From Arthrobacter_N sp051262515 (GTDB lineage: Bacteria > Actinomycetota > Actinomycetes > Actinomycetales > Micrococcaceae): a DNA stretch of 64,000 nucleotides. The translations under genes and the position numbers were made by a program. The DNA is taken from the NCBI RefSeq assembly GCF_051262515.1, contig NZ_JBIMER010000006.1, positions 124,001 through 188,000 on the forward strand, read 5' to 3'. Within the stretch, counting starts at the first letter, position 1; each line of letters opens with the position of its first letter. Under the pieces are notes generated by a model. The model was not told where the DNA came from and searched no databases. It worked only from the letters and a program-made list of their open reading frames with translations. This document shows positions 8,251-16,869 of this stretch, piece after piece.

Positions 8251-9573
8251 CTAGCCCACTCGCTCTTTGCGGCCTAGGATGCCCTGGGGCCGGAAGAGGA
8301 GGACGGCGATCATAACGAATAGTGCCCCGACGTATTTGAGGTCGGCTTCGAGCCAGATCGTGGAGATCTCCACCATGAGACCCACCAGGACGGACCCGAT
8401 CAGGGCCCCGAAGACGGTGCCTAGTCCGCCGAGGGTGACACCCGCGAAGATCAGGAGGAGGATCTGCTGGCCCATGTTGAAGGACACCCCGGGACGGTAG
8501 TACGCCCACAGGATGCCGCCCAGCGCGGCGAGCATGCCACCGACCACCCACACCATGCGGATCACGGCATCGACGTCGATGCCCGACGCGGAGGCAAGCG
8601 CCGGGTTGTCCGCGACGGCACGCGTGGCCTTGCCCCAGCGGGTCTTCAGGAGCAGCAGGCCGAGGACGGTGATGACCACCAGCGAGATGACCAGAGAAGT
8701 CAGGTTGTTCCGCGTGATGCCCACCGTGCCGAACTCGATGATCGGGCTCTGCGCACCGGGGAGCTGCCGCGTGGATCCGCCGAAGAAGAACTGGATGATG
8801 TAGCGGACGGCCAACGCGAGGCCGATGCTGACGATCATCATCGGCACCAGGGCGGACCCACGGCGCCGGAGGGGGCGCCAGAGTCCCCAGTCCTGGACGT
8901 ACCCGAAGGCGCCGCCGGCGACGACCGCGAGGATCATCGCGAGCCACACCGGCATGCCGGTCGTGCTGAGCGCGAACGCGACGACGGCGCCGAACGTCAC
9001 CATCTCGCCGTGCGCGAAGTTGGTGAGCCCGGTGGTGCCGAAAATGAGGGACAGGCCGACGGCGGCGAGGGCCAGCAGGAGGCCGAAGCTCAGTCCCGCC
9101 AACGCCCGTTCCGCGAGCGTGTCCACGAAGCTCACCTGCGTGGCCGCGGCCGCCTCGCCGACCTGGAAGATCACGCCGACGTTCGACGTCGTTCCGAACT
9201 CCACCGTGCGGGGGTTCTGCTGGCCTTCGCCCAGCGGGGCGTCGTCGGGCAAAGTGCCGGTGTCGAGTTCCACCTGGTAGGTGGACTTCTCGGGGACGAC
9301 GATTTCCCAGCGTCCGTTGTCATCCGTGACGGCTTCGCCACTAAAGCCGGTGCCGGTGGCGGTTATGCGGACCCCCTCCAACGGTTCCGGGCCGTTGCGC
9401 AGGGTTCCGCGGATGGCGAGCTCTTGTTCGGATGCCTGCGCCGCAACCATCTGCGGGGTCGCCGTCGATGGTTGGGCGTGGACCGCGGTCGCGGTGGCGA
9501 ACAAAGATGCCAGCAGCGCCAGCATCAGTGCGCCAAGGAAACCCCAGCGGGTCAGGCGTCGGGAGTGAATCAC
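8251..9573 (-). CDS. livH: Branched-chain amino acid ABC permease LivH fused to an N-terminal exported Ig-like domain
   Basis: The 440-residue protein has two parts. Residues 1-35 are a signal-like hydrophobic segment ending in AVHAQP. Residues about 55-140 form a carboxypeptidase-regulatory-like (beta-sandwich) domain recognisable by LRGNGPEP-type LEGVRITATGTGFSGEAVTDDNGRW. From about residue 155 it is a standard LivH permease with eight or so membrane spans and GLTNFAHGEMVTFGA. The extra domain would face outside and could contact the binding protein or wall. GTG 9573 has a near-perfect GGAGGT seven bases upstream, which rules out the 27-codon longer frame. It is the first gene of the operon. 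Confidence 0.9.
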   Translation of the reverse strand: MIHSRRLTRWGFLGALMLALLASLFATATAVHAQPSTATPQMVAAQASEQELAIRGTLRNGPEPLEGVRITATGTGFSGEAVTDDNGRWEIVVPEKSTYQVELDTGTLPDDAPLGEGQQNPRTVEFGTTSNVGVIFQVGEAAAATQVSFVDTLAERALAGLSFGLLLALAAVGLSLIFGTTGLTNFAHGEMVTFGAVVAFALSTTGMPVWLAMILAVVAGGAFGYVQDWGLWRPLRRRGSALVPMMIVSIGLALAVRYIIQFFFGGSTRQLPGAQSPIIEFGTVGITRNNLTSLVISLVVITVLGLLLLKTRWGKATRAVADNPALASASGIDVDAVIRMVWVVGGMLAALGGILWAYYRPGVSFNMGQQILLLIFAGVTLGGLGTVFGALIGSVLVGLMVEISTIWLEADLKYVGALFVMIAVLLFRPQGILGRKERVG

Positions 9574-9907
9574 GTGGTGGACCTCCGGTGTGGGGGCGTC
9601 CCCGCCTGTGGGCGGGAATGAACGGTGCGGCGATAAGCCTGTGACCTGTGTCACTAGTACCGCTTATCGTAGCGCCGCTATGTTTCCTGTCAGTCAAGTT
9701 AATGTTCCCTGGGAGGTCGCAATACGATAACGACTGTCAATTCTTGACAACCGGCCAGGGGTTGGACCGCGGCGCGGGGTTCTGTGCCGTGCGACGGGGG
9801 TTCCCTTGGGGGAAAAATTTCGCCCTGTGGACAATCCGGGGATAGATCGGCGGCTGTTGCGCGTTGTAACAGTAGGCTTGTCATCAACAACCATTTGAGG
9901 AGAATCA
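9574..9907. promoter_or_regulatory. Divergent control region between livH and the BI-1-like gene
   Basis: This 334-base gene-free stretch holds a small hairpin in the livH leader (9601-9616), an inverted repeat GTGAC-CTGT-GTCAC at 9641-9654, and a minus-strand promoter-like pair (TTGACT at 9697-9692, TACGAT at 9671-9666, spacer about 20). It also holds a perfect repeat TGTCAA-TTC-TTGACA at 9735-9749 and a plus-strand TAGGCT at about 9873 before the BI-1 gene. I see no credible small gene. Confidence 0.55.
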
Positions 9908-10729
9908 ATGGCACTCGGGGGAAATCCGGTCTTCAACTCGAAGTCCTTCCGCTCACAGACCAATCCGCAGGCTTCCATGGGAGGCATGGCCACGGCGCAG
10001 CAGTCGCAGGCCACCATGAACGCCCAGCAGCTTGAGGACCTGTACAGCCAGCGTTCGGCCGGCCCTGCCGACACCGGACGCATGACGTACAACGACGTCG
10101 TGACCAAGACGCTGATGTCCTTCGGACTGCTGGTCGTCGGCGCCCTCGTCGGCTGGCAGCTCCCCGGGCTCATGCTCCCGGCGGTGCTGATCGGGCTGGT
10201 GCTGGGTCTCGTCAACAGCTTCAAGAAGGAGCCCTCGCCGGCGCTGATCCTGCTCTACGCGGGAGTCGAGGGCGTCTTCATCGGCGGGCTGTCCGGCGTC
10301 CTGGAGTCACTGTATCCGGGGATCGCGATCCAGGCCGTCGCGGCGACGTTGAGCGTTTTCGCCGTCACGCTGGTGCTGTACCGCTCGGGCAAGTACCGCG
10401 CCACCCCCAAGATGACGAAGATGTTCATGATCGCCATGGTCGGGTACCTGGTGTTTTCGCTCGTGAACCTCGGCATGATGATGTTCGGGGTCACCGACAG
10501 CATGTTCGGGATGCGCACCGGTTGGTTCGGTCTGGCGATCGGCGCACTGGCCGTCCTGATGGCCACCTACGCACTGGTCCTCGACTTCACGTCGATTGAG
10601 GCGGGCGTCCGCAACGGCGCGCCCGAGAAGTACTCCTGGACCGCCGCGTTCGGCCTGACCGTGACCATGGTCTGGCTCTACGTGGAGATCCTGCGCATCA
10701 TCGCGATCATCAGGGAAATGACCCAGTAG
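9908..10729 (+). CDS. Bax inhibitor-1 / YccA-like membrane protein
   Basis: The 273-residue protein has a hydrophilic N-terminal segment of about 65 residues rich in Gln, Met and Ser, then seven hydrophobic helices. It carries actinobacterial YccA/BI-1 (YetJ-like) sequence such as EGVFIGGLSGVLE and the closing VEILRIIAIIREM. Bacterial homologues are pH-sensitive calcium channels or quality-control partners; neither function is proven here. AGGAGA ends five bases before the ATG. It stands as a single transcription unit between a divergent promoter region and a strong terminator. Confidence 0.85.
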   Translation: MALGGNPVFNSKSFRSQTNPQASMGGMATAQQSQATMNAQQLEDLYSQRSAGPADTGRMTYNDVVTKTLMSFGLLVVGALVGWQLPGLMLPAVLIGLVLGLVNSFKKEPSPALILLYAGVEGVFIGGLSGVLESLYPGIAIQAVAATLSVFAVTLVLYRSGKYRATPKMTKMFMIAMVGYLVFSLVNLGMMMFGVTDSMFGMRTGWFGLAIGALAVLMATYALVLDFTSIEAGVRNGAPEKYSWTAAFGLTVTMVWLYVEILRIIAIIREMTQ

Positions 10730-10751
10730 CCACCCGGCTCACGGCGAACCA

Positions 10752-10785
10752 ACGATGGCGGCACCCGAACGGGTGCCGCCATCGT
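10752..10785. terminator. Hairpin terminator after the BI-1-like gene
   Basis: A perfect 15-base-pair stem (10752-10766 with 10771-10785) with a GAAC tetraloop, lying between the BI-1 gene and the next promoter. Confidence 0.75.
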
Positions 10786-10828
10786 CACCTATTCCGCCGG
10801 CGGCACGCAATGGCGCTAACGTAAGTCC

Positions 10829-11761
10829 ATGACCGAGCAAGAACGGGAGGCCCCCGGACCGGCCGCCACGGGCCGCCAGTGGACGATCCGCAACGGGCCC
10901 GCCGAGGCCACGGTCACCGAACTCGCCGCCTCGTTGCGTTCCTACCGAAGGCACGGCCTGGATCTGGTGGAGCCGTACGCGGCCGACGAGCTTCCGCCGT
11001 CGGGCTCCGGAATCCTTTTGGCGCCCTGGGCCAACCGGATCCGCGACGGCCGGTGGACACTGGACGGCAAGGTCCAGCAACTCGACATCACCGAACCGTC
11101 CCGCGGCAACGCATCGCACGGACTGCTGCGCAACACCGGGTATGCGCCGGTGTCCGTCGAACCCGCGTCCGTGACGCTGCGGGGGGAGATCTTTCCGCAG
11201 CACGGCTTCCCCTTCCGCATGACGCACACGGCGAAGTACGCCCTCGACGACGACGGACACCTGGCGGTGAGCCAGGAGCTCCTGAACCACGGAGCCGGTT
11301 CGGCGCCCGCCGCCATCGGCGCGCATCCCTACCTGCGGATCGGGCACGTACCCATAGGGGACCTGGTGCTCACGGTGAAAGGACACCGCAGGCTGGTCAC
11401 CGACGGGCAACTTATTCCGACGTCGGAGGAGGGCGTCACCGGCGACGTCGATTTCCGCCGCGGACGACGCCTCGACGAAGTGCGCGTCGACGTGGCCCTC
11501 ACCGGGCTGGTGCCGGACGCCGACGGCCCGTACCGGCACGTCCTCGAGGCCCCCGATGGCCGCAAGGTGGCTCTATGGGCCGATGCCACATTCGCCTACG
11601 CGCAGATCTTCGTGACGGAGACCTACCGCGGCCGGCCGCTCGCCGTCGCGGTGGAGCCCATGTCCGCGCCGGCCGACGCCTACAACAGCGGAAACGGCCT
11701 CGTCCGCTTGGCCGCCGGCGAAAGCCTGTCCGGCACCTGGGGCATCCAATCATGGCTGTGA
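10829..11761 (+). CDS. Aldose 1-epimerase (mutarotase) family protein
   Basis: The 310-residue protein has the galactose-mutarotase fold signature: LAPWANRIRDGRW near residue 65, GNASHGLLRN with the conserved active-site His at about residue 97, GAHPYLRIG with the second His, and VEPMSAPADAYN near the end with the catalytic Glu. It would interconvert alpha and beta anomers of aldose sugars in the cytoplasm. The preferred sugar is unknown. A TAACGT hexamer ends six bases before the ATG, so the mRNA is probably leaderless. Its end overlaps the transporter gene by 10 bases. Confidence 0.87.
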   Translation: MTEQEREAPGPAATGRQWTIRNGPAEATVTELAASLRSYRRHGLDLVEPYAADELPPSGSGILLAPWANRIRDGRWTLDGKVQQLDITEPSRGNASHGLLRNTGYAPVSVEPASVTLRGEIFPQHGFPFRMTHTAKYALDDDGHLAVSQELLNHGAGSAPAAIGAHPYLRIGHVPIGDLVLTVKGHRRLVTDGQLIPTSEEGVTGDVDFRRGRRLDEVRVDVALTGLVPDADGPYRHVLEAPDGRKVALWADATFAYAQIFVTETYRGRPLAVAVEPMSAPADAYNSGNGLVRLAAGESLSGTWGIQSWL

Positions 11762-12945
11762 CGCCACCGCTGCCGCGGCGGGCGCCGGACGAGGACGTCC
11801 CGTACGGTGTGCGCATCGCCGCCGCCTGGTCGTGGAGGATGATCGCCATCATCCTCGCCGCGGGCATCGTCGTCTGGCTGTTGTCCCATGTGTCGCTCCT
11901 CGTCATCCCGGTGATGGTCGCGGCGCTGTTGTCCGGGCTCCTTTCGCCGATCGTTTCCTTCCAGCGGCGGCACGGGCTGCCCAACGGCGTCGCCACGGCG
12001 CTGACCGTCGTCGGCTTCCTCGCTGTCGTCGTCGGATCGCTCTCCGTCGTGGGCCGCACCCTCGCGCGCGGCTTCGCGTCCCTTTGGGACCAAGCCCTCA
12101 CCGGACTCGCGCAGATCCAAGGATGGCTCGCCACGGGTCCCTTGCAGATCACCAACGAGGAACTCGACGGCTACATCGAGAACGCGCTGCGCGAACTGCA
12201 GGACAACAGTGCGTCCATCGTGACCGGCGCGCTGTCCTGGGGCAGCACCCTCGGGCACCTCGCGGCGGGTTTCCTGCTGGCCGTCTTCGCCCTGGTGTTC
12301 TTCCTGCTCGAGGGCGGCCGGATCTGGCGATTCCTCGTCGGCCTGATGCCCCGGCAGGCCCAGGCCGCAACCGGCGGTGCCGGACGCCTGGGCTGGCGGA
12401 CACTGGTCAACTACGTCCGCGTCCAGCTCTTTGTCGCGTTCGTGGACGCCGTGGGCATCGGCCTCGGCGCGCTGATCCTGGGGGTGCCGCTGGCCTTGCC
12501 CCTCGGCGTGCTGGTCTTCATCGGATCCTTCATCCCTATTCTCGGTGCGCTGGTGACCGGCGCGCTGGCCGTGCTGTTGGCGCTCGTGGCCAACGGGTGG
12601 GTCAACGCGCTGATCATGCTGGCGATCGTCCTGATTGTGCAGCAGGCGGAGTCGCACATCCTGCAGCCACTGGTGATGGGCAAGGCGGTCAGCCTGCACC
12701 CGCTGGCGGTGGTCCTGGCCGTCGCGGGCGGCTCGATGATCGCGGGCATCGCCGGCGCCCTGTTCGCGGTTCCCGTGATGGCCGTCTTGAGCACGATGGT
12801 GCGCTATATCGCCGGTCGCGGTTGGGACGCCGACGGTCCCGCCGCGAATCCGCCGCCGCCTGCCGGACAGGCCCCGGCGGACACGGACGGCGAGGGGCCG
12901 CCGCGCGCGGGGCCGTTCGTCCCAGGCACGGTAGGCACCCCATGA
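11752..12945 (+). CDS. AI-2E family transporter (PerM/YhhT-like membrane protein)
   Basis: The 397-residue protein has paired hydrophobic helices at about residues 22-75, a cytoplasmic or peripheral middle region, and about five helices between 165 and 350. That is the usual AI-2E exporter-family topology, with GSFIPILGALVTG and QQAESHILQPLVMGKAVSLHP as characteristic segments. Most members have no proven substrate, and export of autoinducer-2 should not be assumed. A Pro/Gly/Asp-rich tail follows. The start overlaps the epimerase stop, and the stop overlaps the threonine dehydratase start (ATGA), so these three genes look co-translated. Confidence 0.88.
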   Translation: MAVTPPLPRRAPDEDVPYGVRIAAAWSWRMIAIILAAGIVVWLLSHVSLLVIPVMVAALLSGLLSPIVSFQRRHGLPNGVATALTVVGFLAVVVGSLSVVGRTLARGFASLWDQALTGLAQIQGWLATGPLQITNEELDGYIENALRELQDNSASIVTGALSWGSTLGHLAAGFLLAVFALVFFLLEGGRIWRFLVGLMPRQAQAATGGAGRLGWRTLVNYVRVQLFVAFVDAVGIGLGALILGVPLALPLGVLVFIGSFIPILGALVTGALAVLLALVANGWVNALIMLAIVLIVQQAESHILQPLVMGKAVSLHPLAVVLAVAGGSMIAGIAGALFAVPVMAVLSTMVRYIAGRGWDADGPAANPPPPAGQAPADTDGEGPPRAGPFVPGTVGTP

Positions 12946-14222
12946 ACAACGACCCCTCGAGAAAGCCGGACATGAACACCAAGACCGCACCAGTCACCCT
13001 CGCGGACGTCGAATCGGCGGCGAAACTCCTCGAGGGGGTGATTGCCCGCACGCCGGTGGAGCACTCGCGCGCCATCGGCCTGGTGACCGGATCGGAAGTG
13101 TTCCTCAAGTGCGAGAACCTGCAGAAGGCCGGTTCGTTCAAGGTCCGCGGGGCCTATGTGCGCATGGCCAGGCTCTCGCCCGAGGAGCGGGCGCGCGGCG
13201 TCGTGGCGGCCTCGGCCGGCAACCATGCGCAGGGCGTCGCGGTCGCCGCGGACAGGCTCGGCATCAAGGCGCGCATCTACATGCCGCTCGGCGTCGCGCT
13301 TCCCAAGCTCACGGCGACCAAGGACCACGGGGCCGAGGTCGTGCTGCATGGCCACAACGTGGACGAGGCCTTGGCCGAGGCGAAACGGTATGCCGACGCC
13401 ACCGGATCGGTCTTCGTCCACCCGTTCGACAACGCCGACATCATCGCCGGCCAGGGAACCATCGGCCTCGAGGTGCTCGAACAGCTGCCCGACGTCGACA
13501 CGGTCCTCATGGGAGTGGGCGGCGGAGGGCTGCTGGCCGGTGTCGCGGTGGCCATCAAGGCCAAGGCGCTGGAGCTGGGCCGCGACATCCGGGTGATCGG
13601 CGTCCAGGCCGAAAACGCCGCGGCCTACCCGCCCTCCCTCGCGGCCGACGCCCTCGTGCCGCTGGAGAAGGTCTCGACGATGGCCGACGGCATCGCGGTG
13701 GGGCGCCCGGGCCAGCTGCCGTTCCAGATCATCCGGGAGCTCGTCGACGACGTCGTCACCGTCAGCGAGGACGCGCTGGCGCGCGCACTGGTCTTCCTGC
13801 TGGAACGCTCGAAGCTGGTGGTGGAGCCCGCCGGCGCGGTGGGAGTCGCCGCGCTGCTGGAGGGCAAGCTGGCCGAGATGGGCATCGAGTCCAAGAAGAC
13901 GGCCGTCATCCTCTCGGGCGGGAACATCGATCCGCTGCTGATGCTTAAGGTGATCCAGCGCGGATTGTCCGTCGCCGGCCGCTACCTGACGGTGCGCATG
14001 ATGCTGGACGACAGGGCAGGCGAACTGGCCACGATCTCGCGCGTCATCGCGGAGTCCGACGCCAATGTGACCCGAGTGGACCACACGCGTGTCGGTGGTT
14101 CGTTGAGCATGGGCGACGTGGCCATCACGATCGACATGGAAACCAAGGGCCACATCCATTCCGAGCAGGTGCTGCAGAACCTCCGCGCCGAGGGCTTCCA
14201 ACCCGTCGTCGTGCACCCCTAG
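12942..14222 (+). CDS. ilvA: Threonine ammonia-lyase (threonine dehydratase)
   Basis: The 426-residue PLP enzyme deaminates threonine to 2-oxobutanoate and ammonia. The PLP lysine is Lys67 in SFKVRGA, the phosphate-binding Gly-rich loop is VGGGGLLAG, and NHAQGVA is conserved. Residues about 345-426 form an ACT regulatory domain (MMLDDRAGELATISRVI). With a single ACT domain it resembles the catabolic/biosynthetic hybrid enzymes of actinobacteria. ATG 12942 overlaps the previous stop; ATG 12972 is an alternative ten codons in. The gene closes the epimerase-transporter-dehydratase run. Confidence 0.92.
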   Translation: MNNDPSRKPDMNTKTAPVTLADVESAAKLLEGVIARTPVEHSRAIGLVTGSEVFLKCENLQKAGSFKVRGAYVRMARLSPEERARGVVAASAGNHAQGVAVAADRLGIKARIYMPLGVALPKLTATKDHGAEVVLHGHNVDEALAEAKRYADATGSVFVHPFDNADIIAGQGTIGLEVLEQLPDVDTVLMGVGGGGLLAGVAVAIKAKALELGRDIRVIGVQAENAAAYPPSLAADALVPLEKVSTMADGIAVGRPGQLPFQIIRELVDDVVTVSEDALARALVFLLERSKLVVEPAGAVGVAALLEGKLAEMGIESKKTAVILSGGNIDPLLMLKVIQRGLSVAGRYLTVRMMLDDRAGELATISRVIAESDANVTRVDHTRVGGSLSMGDVAITIDMETKGHIHSEQVLQNLRAEGFQPVVVHP

Positions 14223-14244
14223 TCCGTCGGGCGGCCCGGCGCGA

Positions 14245-14286
14245 AAAGGGCGGGCCGGCCACCGAAAGGTGACCGGCCCGCCCTTT
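14245..14286. terminator. Bidirectional terminator between ilvA and greA
   Basis: A 14-base-pair stem (14245-14258 with 14273-14286) has AAA on the left and TTT on the right, plus a small inner CACC-GAAA-GGTG hairpin. The A/T runs on both sides suit termination in both directions between convergent genes. Confidence 0.8.
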
Positions 14287-14298
14287 GTGGCGCCTCGG

Positions 14299-14790
14299 CT
14301 AGCCCTGGAAGGGCTTGGCGGAGACGATTTCGACGCTGATGTCCTTGCCGTTCGGCGCGGTGTAGGAGAGCTTGTCCCCGACCTTCTTGCCGTGCACGGC
14401 GGCGCCGATGGGGGAGCGCTCGCTGTAGACCTCGAGGCCCGAGTCGCCGGCGACCTCGCGGCTGCCGAAGAGGAAGGTGGTGTCGTCGCCGGCGATGACG
14501 GCCTCGACCAGCATGCCGGGCTCGACGATGCCGTCGTCCGCGGGGGACTCGCCGACGTGGGCCTTCTGCAGGAGGTCCTTGAGGTAGGTGATGCGGGCCT
14601 CGGCCTTGCCCTGCTCCTCCTTGGCGGCGTGGTAGCCGCCGTTTTCCTTGAGGTCGCCCTCCGAGCGGGCCTGCTCGATTCGGTCCACGATTTCGGAGCG
14701 ACCCGGTCCCTGCAGGTGTTCGAGTTCGACGGTCAGGCGGTCGAAGGCCTCCTGGGTGAGCCAGACGACTGCTTCATTGTTCGTGGGCAC
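14299..14790 (-). CDS. greA: Transcription elongation factor GreA
   Basis: The 163-residue protein rescues backtracked RNA polymerase by stimulating transcript cleavage. The N-terminal coiled coil (about residues 12-80) includes the acidic tip EQARSEGDLKENGGYHAAKE, and the C-terminal globular domain starts at GMLVEAVIAG with SPIGAAVHGKKVGD. GTG 14790 has AAGGAGA six bases upstream. Its 5' region holds a notable hairpin (14894-14943) that could terminate the DUF4307 gene or act in the greA leader. Confidence 0.95.
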   Translation of the reverse strand: MPTNNEAVVWLTQEAFDRLTVELEHLQGPGRSEIVDRIEQARSEGDLKENGGYHAAKEEQGKAEARITYLKDLLQKAHVGESPADDGIVEPGMLVEAVIAGDDTTFLFGSREVAGDSGLEVYSERSPIGAAVHGKKVGDKLSYTAPNGKDISVEIVSAKPFQG

Positions 14791-14893
14791 GTACTTCTCC
14801 TTGTAGTGATGGGCCGGACGCCTGTCCGGCCGCAGAACTTCCTCTGACTCCAGGAGGCGCTCCCCATGGCGGGAAGTGCCCTCTCAAGCAAAG

Positions 14894-14943
14894 ACCCCGC
14901 CTGCGGGTTGGTGAAGGCATTCGCTCACCAACGATGGCGGGGT
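14894..14943 (-). terminator. Two-tier hairpin between the DUF4307 gene and greA
   Basis: On the minus strand an outer 8-base-pair GC stem (14894-14901 with 14936-14943) encloses an inner 7-base-pair stem (TTGGTGA with TCACCAA). It is followed by TCTTTGCTT, which is T-rich for this genome. It fits an intrinsic terminator for the upstream DUF4307 gene. An AT-rich promoter-like patch at 14949-14980 lies upstream of it, so it may instead sit inside a greA leader. Confidence 0.65.
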
Positions 14944-15024
14944 GGATCGTATTAGATACATTTTAGCCACTATCTTGGCCAAACCCCAACCGGCGACGCG
15001 CCATGTGGCGCGCAAGTCCGCGGG

Positions 15025-15465
15025 TCAGCGTTCCCAGCAGGAGCCGACGCCGCCCGTGACGCCCAGGGATTCCGTGCGCATGTCGACGACCTGCCGCGTC
15101 TTTTCGCGACCGTTTCCCTTGCCGCCTTCCAGCACGACAGTCTTCCAGCCGACGACGGCGTAGCTCTCGTTGAGCACGCGGACGGAGCACTCCACGCTGT
15201 CCGCGGCGTTCTTGTCCACGTCGAAGACCACGGTGGCCGACGCGGGGGAGTTGATCTCGAAGGCAATGTCCTTGGACGTGATGTCCTGCGTGTTCCACAC
15301 GGCCAACAGGCCCGCGGCGGCCACCGACAGCACGAGGGCCACGATGATGGCGATATTTCTTTGCCGCGGGGCGATGGCGCGCTTGGGCGCGCCATAGCGA
15401 TTGGCTAGGCTTGAGACCGGCGCGTTGTCCGGACTCCCGGCGGCCGCTGACTGGTGGGAATTCAT
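15025..15465 (-). CDS. DUF4307 single-pass membrane protein
   Basis: The 146-residue protein has a hydrophilic N-terminus, one membrane helix at about residues 38-60, and an extracellular beta-rich domain with VVFDVDKNAADSVECSVRVLNES and a second Cys four residues from the end. The two cysteines may form a disulfide outside the cell. The family is restricted to actinobacteria and always seems to sit beside mca; the function is unknown. The gene is divergent from mca with 69 bases between starts. Confidence 0.85.
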   Translation of the reverse strand: MNSHQSAAAGSPDNAPVSSLANRYGAPKRAIAPRQRNIAIIVALVLSVAAAGLLAVWNTQDITSKDIAFEINSPASATVVFDVDKNAADSVECSVRVLNESYAVVGWKTVVLEGGKGNGREKTRQVVDMRTESLGVTGGVGSCWER

Positions 15466-15534
15466 CCCGTCCAGTCTATGTCCTTTCCGGCTGCTGCCCA
15501 CCGGCCGCACCGGAACCGGAGGGAGCAACACCCA

Positions 15535-16452
15535 GTGGAAAACCCCCGTATTGTCCCGATTCCGCCGTCCGATGGACTGCGCCTGCTTGCCGTGCACGCG
15601 CACCCCGACGACGAGTCGAGTAAGGGCGCCGCAACGATGGCCGCCTACGTGGCGGCCGGGGCCGAAGTCATGGTTGCGAGCTGCACGGGAGGGGAGCGCG
15701 GCGACATCCTCAACGCGGCGGCCGGTGAGCTTGCGCACGCGCACCGCGACCTTGCCGGCCTCAGGCGCCAGGAAATGGCCGAGGCCGCCGAGGTCCTGGG
15801 GATCACGCACCGGTGGCTGGGCTTCGTCGACTCGGGGCTTCCCGAAGGCGATCCGCTGCCGGCCCTGCCGTTCGGATGCTTCGCGCTCCAGCCCTTGGAG
15901 CGGGCCGCGGCGCCGCTGGTCCGTCTCATCCGCGAGTTCCGCCCCCACGTCGTCACGACCTACGACGAGAACGGCGGCTACCCGCACCCGGACCACATCA
16001 TGGCGCACCGCGTCGCCGTCGAGGCCTTCGAGGCGGCCGGGGACGCGGATCGCTACCCCGGTCTGGGCGAGCCGTGGGCGCCGTCGAAACTGTACTTCGA
16101 CCGCGCCTTCAGCCCGGACCGCTTCCGCGCGCTGCACTACGGGATGCTTTCCCGCGGCGTGGAATCGCCCTACCGCGAGCGGGTCGAGTCCTGGGAGGAG
16201 CACCCGGAGGAGGGAATGTTCCCGTGGGCCAATCCGCACTCCACGACCACACAAATCGCCTGCGCGGACTTCTTCGGCCACCGCGACCGCGCGCTGCTGG
16301 CGCACAGGACGCAGATCGACCCCGAGGGGTTCTTCTTCGCCGTTCCGACGAACGTCTACGCCGAGCACTGGCCGTGGGAGGACTTCACCCTCGTGACGTC
16401 CAGGGTCGAGACGTCGGTGCCGGAAAGCGACCTTTTCGCCGGGCTGCGGTAG
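15535..16452 (+). CDS. mca: Mycothiol S-conjugate amidase
   Basis: The 305-residue zinc amidase cleaves mycothiol-toxin adducts to a mercapturic acid and GlcN-Ins, a detoxification step in the cytoplasm. The LmbE-like metal-binding motif AHPDDES is at residues 22-28 and the third ligand lies in GYPHPDHIMAH at about 150. GGERGDILN and ALLAHRTQIDP are typical of Mca rather than MshB. GTG 15535 follows GGAGG about 12 bases upstream. The presence of Mca implies that the cell makes mycothiol. Confidence 0.92.
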   Translation: MENPRIVPIPPSDGLRLLAVHAHPDDESSKGAATMAAYVAAGAEVMVASCTGGERGDILNAAAGELAHAHRDLAGLRRQEMAEAAEVLGITHRWLGFVDSGLPEGDPLPALPFGCFALQPLERAAAPLVRLIREFRPHVVTTYDENGGYPHPDHIMAHRVAVEAFEAAGDADRYPGLGEPWAPSKLYFDRAFSPDRFRALHYGMLSRGVESPYRERVESWEEHPEEGMFPWANPHSTTTQIACADFFGHRDRALLAHRTQIDPEGFFFAVPTNVYAEHWPWEDFTLVTSRVETSVPESDLFAGLR

Positions 16453-16527
16453 GCGGGGCCGGCCGCGCCCGCGCTAGGATGGATGTGCGCCGGCGCCGGC
16501 CGGCGACGCACCAGAAAGAGCCGCCCT

Positions 16528-16842
16528 GTGAACCTGATGTACCCATTCGCCGTCTCCGCCAGCTCGGCGCCGTCCGTCCCCACCGGGGATGCGGCCCGCG
16601 AGATCGGCCCGGGATTCGCGGGCTTTGTCGCCACCGCCCTATTGGTCATCGTCGTGATCTTCCTGATCCGCGACATGGTCCGCCGCATTCGCCGGGTGCG
16701 CTACACGGCCCAGGCGGAGGATCGCCAGCAGGAGCTGGTCGAACGCGGGCGCCTGCTGCGGGACGACGACGCGGAGGAACGTGCCGCAGGCGACGGCGTC
16801 CCGCCGGACGAGTCCGACGGGGAGGGCCGCGGGCGCCCGTAG
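16528..16842 (+). CDS. Small single-pass membrane protein downstream of mca
   Basis: The 104-residue protein has a short outside segment, one strongly hydrophobic helix at about residues 31-50 (FVATALLVIVVIFLI), a basic stop-transfer RRIRRVR, and an acidic C-terminal tail with charged heptad-like spacing. Related small proteins follow mca in other actinobacteria; I know of no function. TAGGAT at 16476-16481 is a plausible -10. GTG 16528 or ATG 16537 could be the start. Confidence 0.7.
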   Translation: MNLMYPFAVSASSAPSVPTGDAAREIGPGFAGFVATALLVIVVIFLIRDMVRRIRRVRYTAQAEDRQQELVERGRLLRDDDAEERAAGDGVPPDESDGEGRGRP

Positions 16843-16869
16843 CGTTCCGCGCCGGTTCCGCCCCGCCGC

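Noticed and set aside
9648..9845. 65-codon plus-strand frame in the livH/BI-1 intergenic region
   Set aside because: It begins inside a repeat, lacks a ribosome site, shows no family-like or compositionally convincing protein, and overlaps promoter and operator-like elements.
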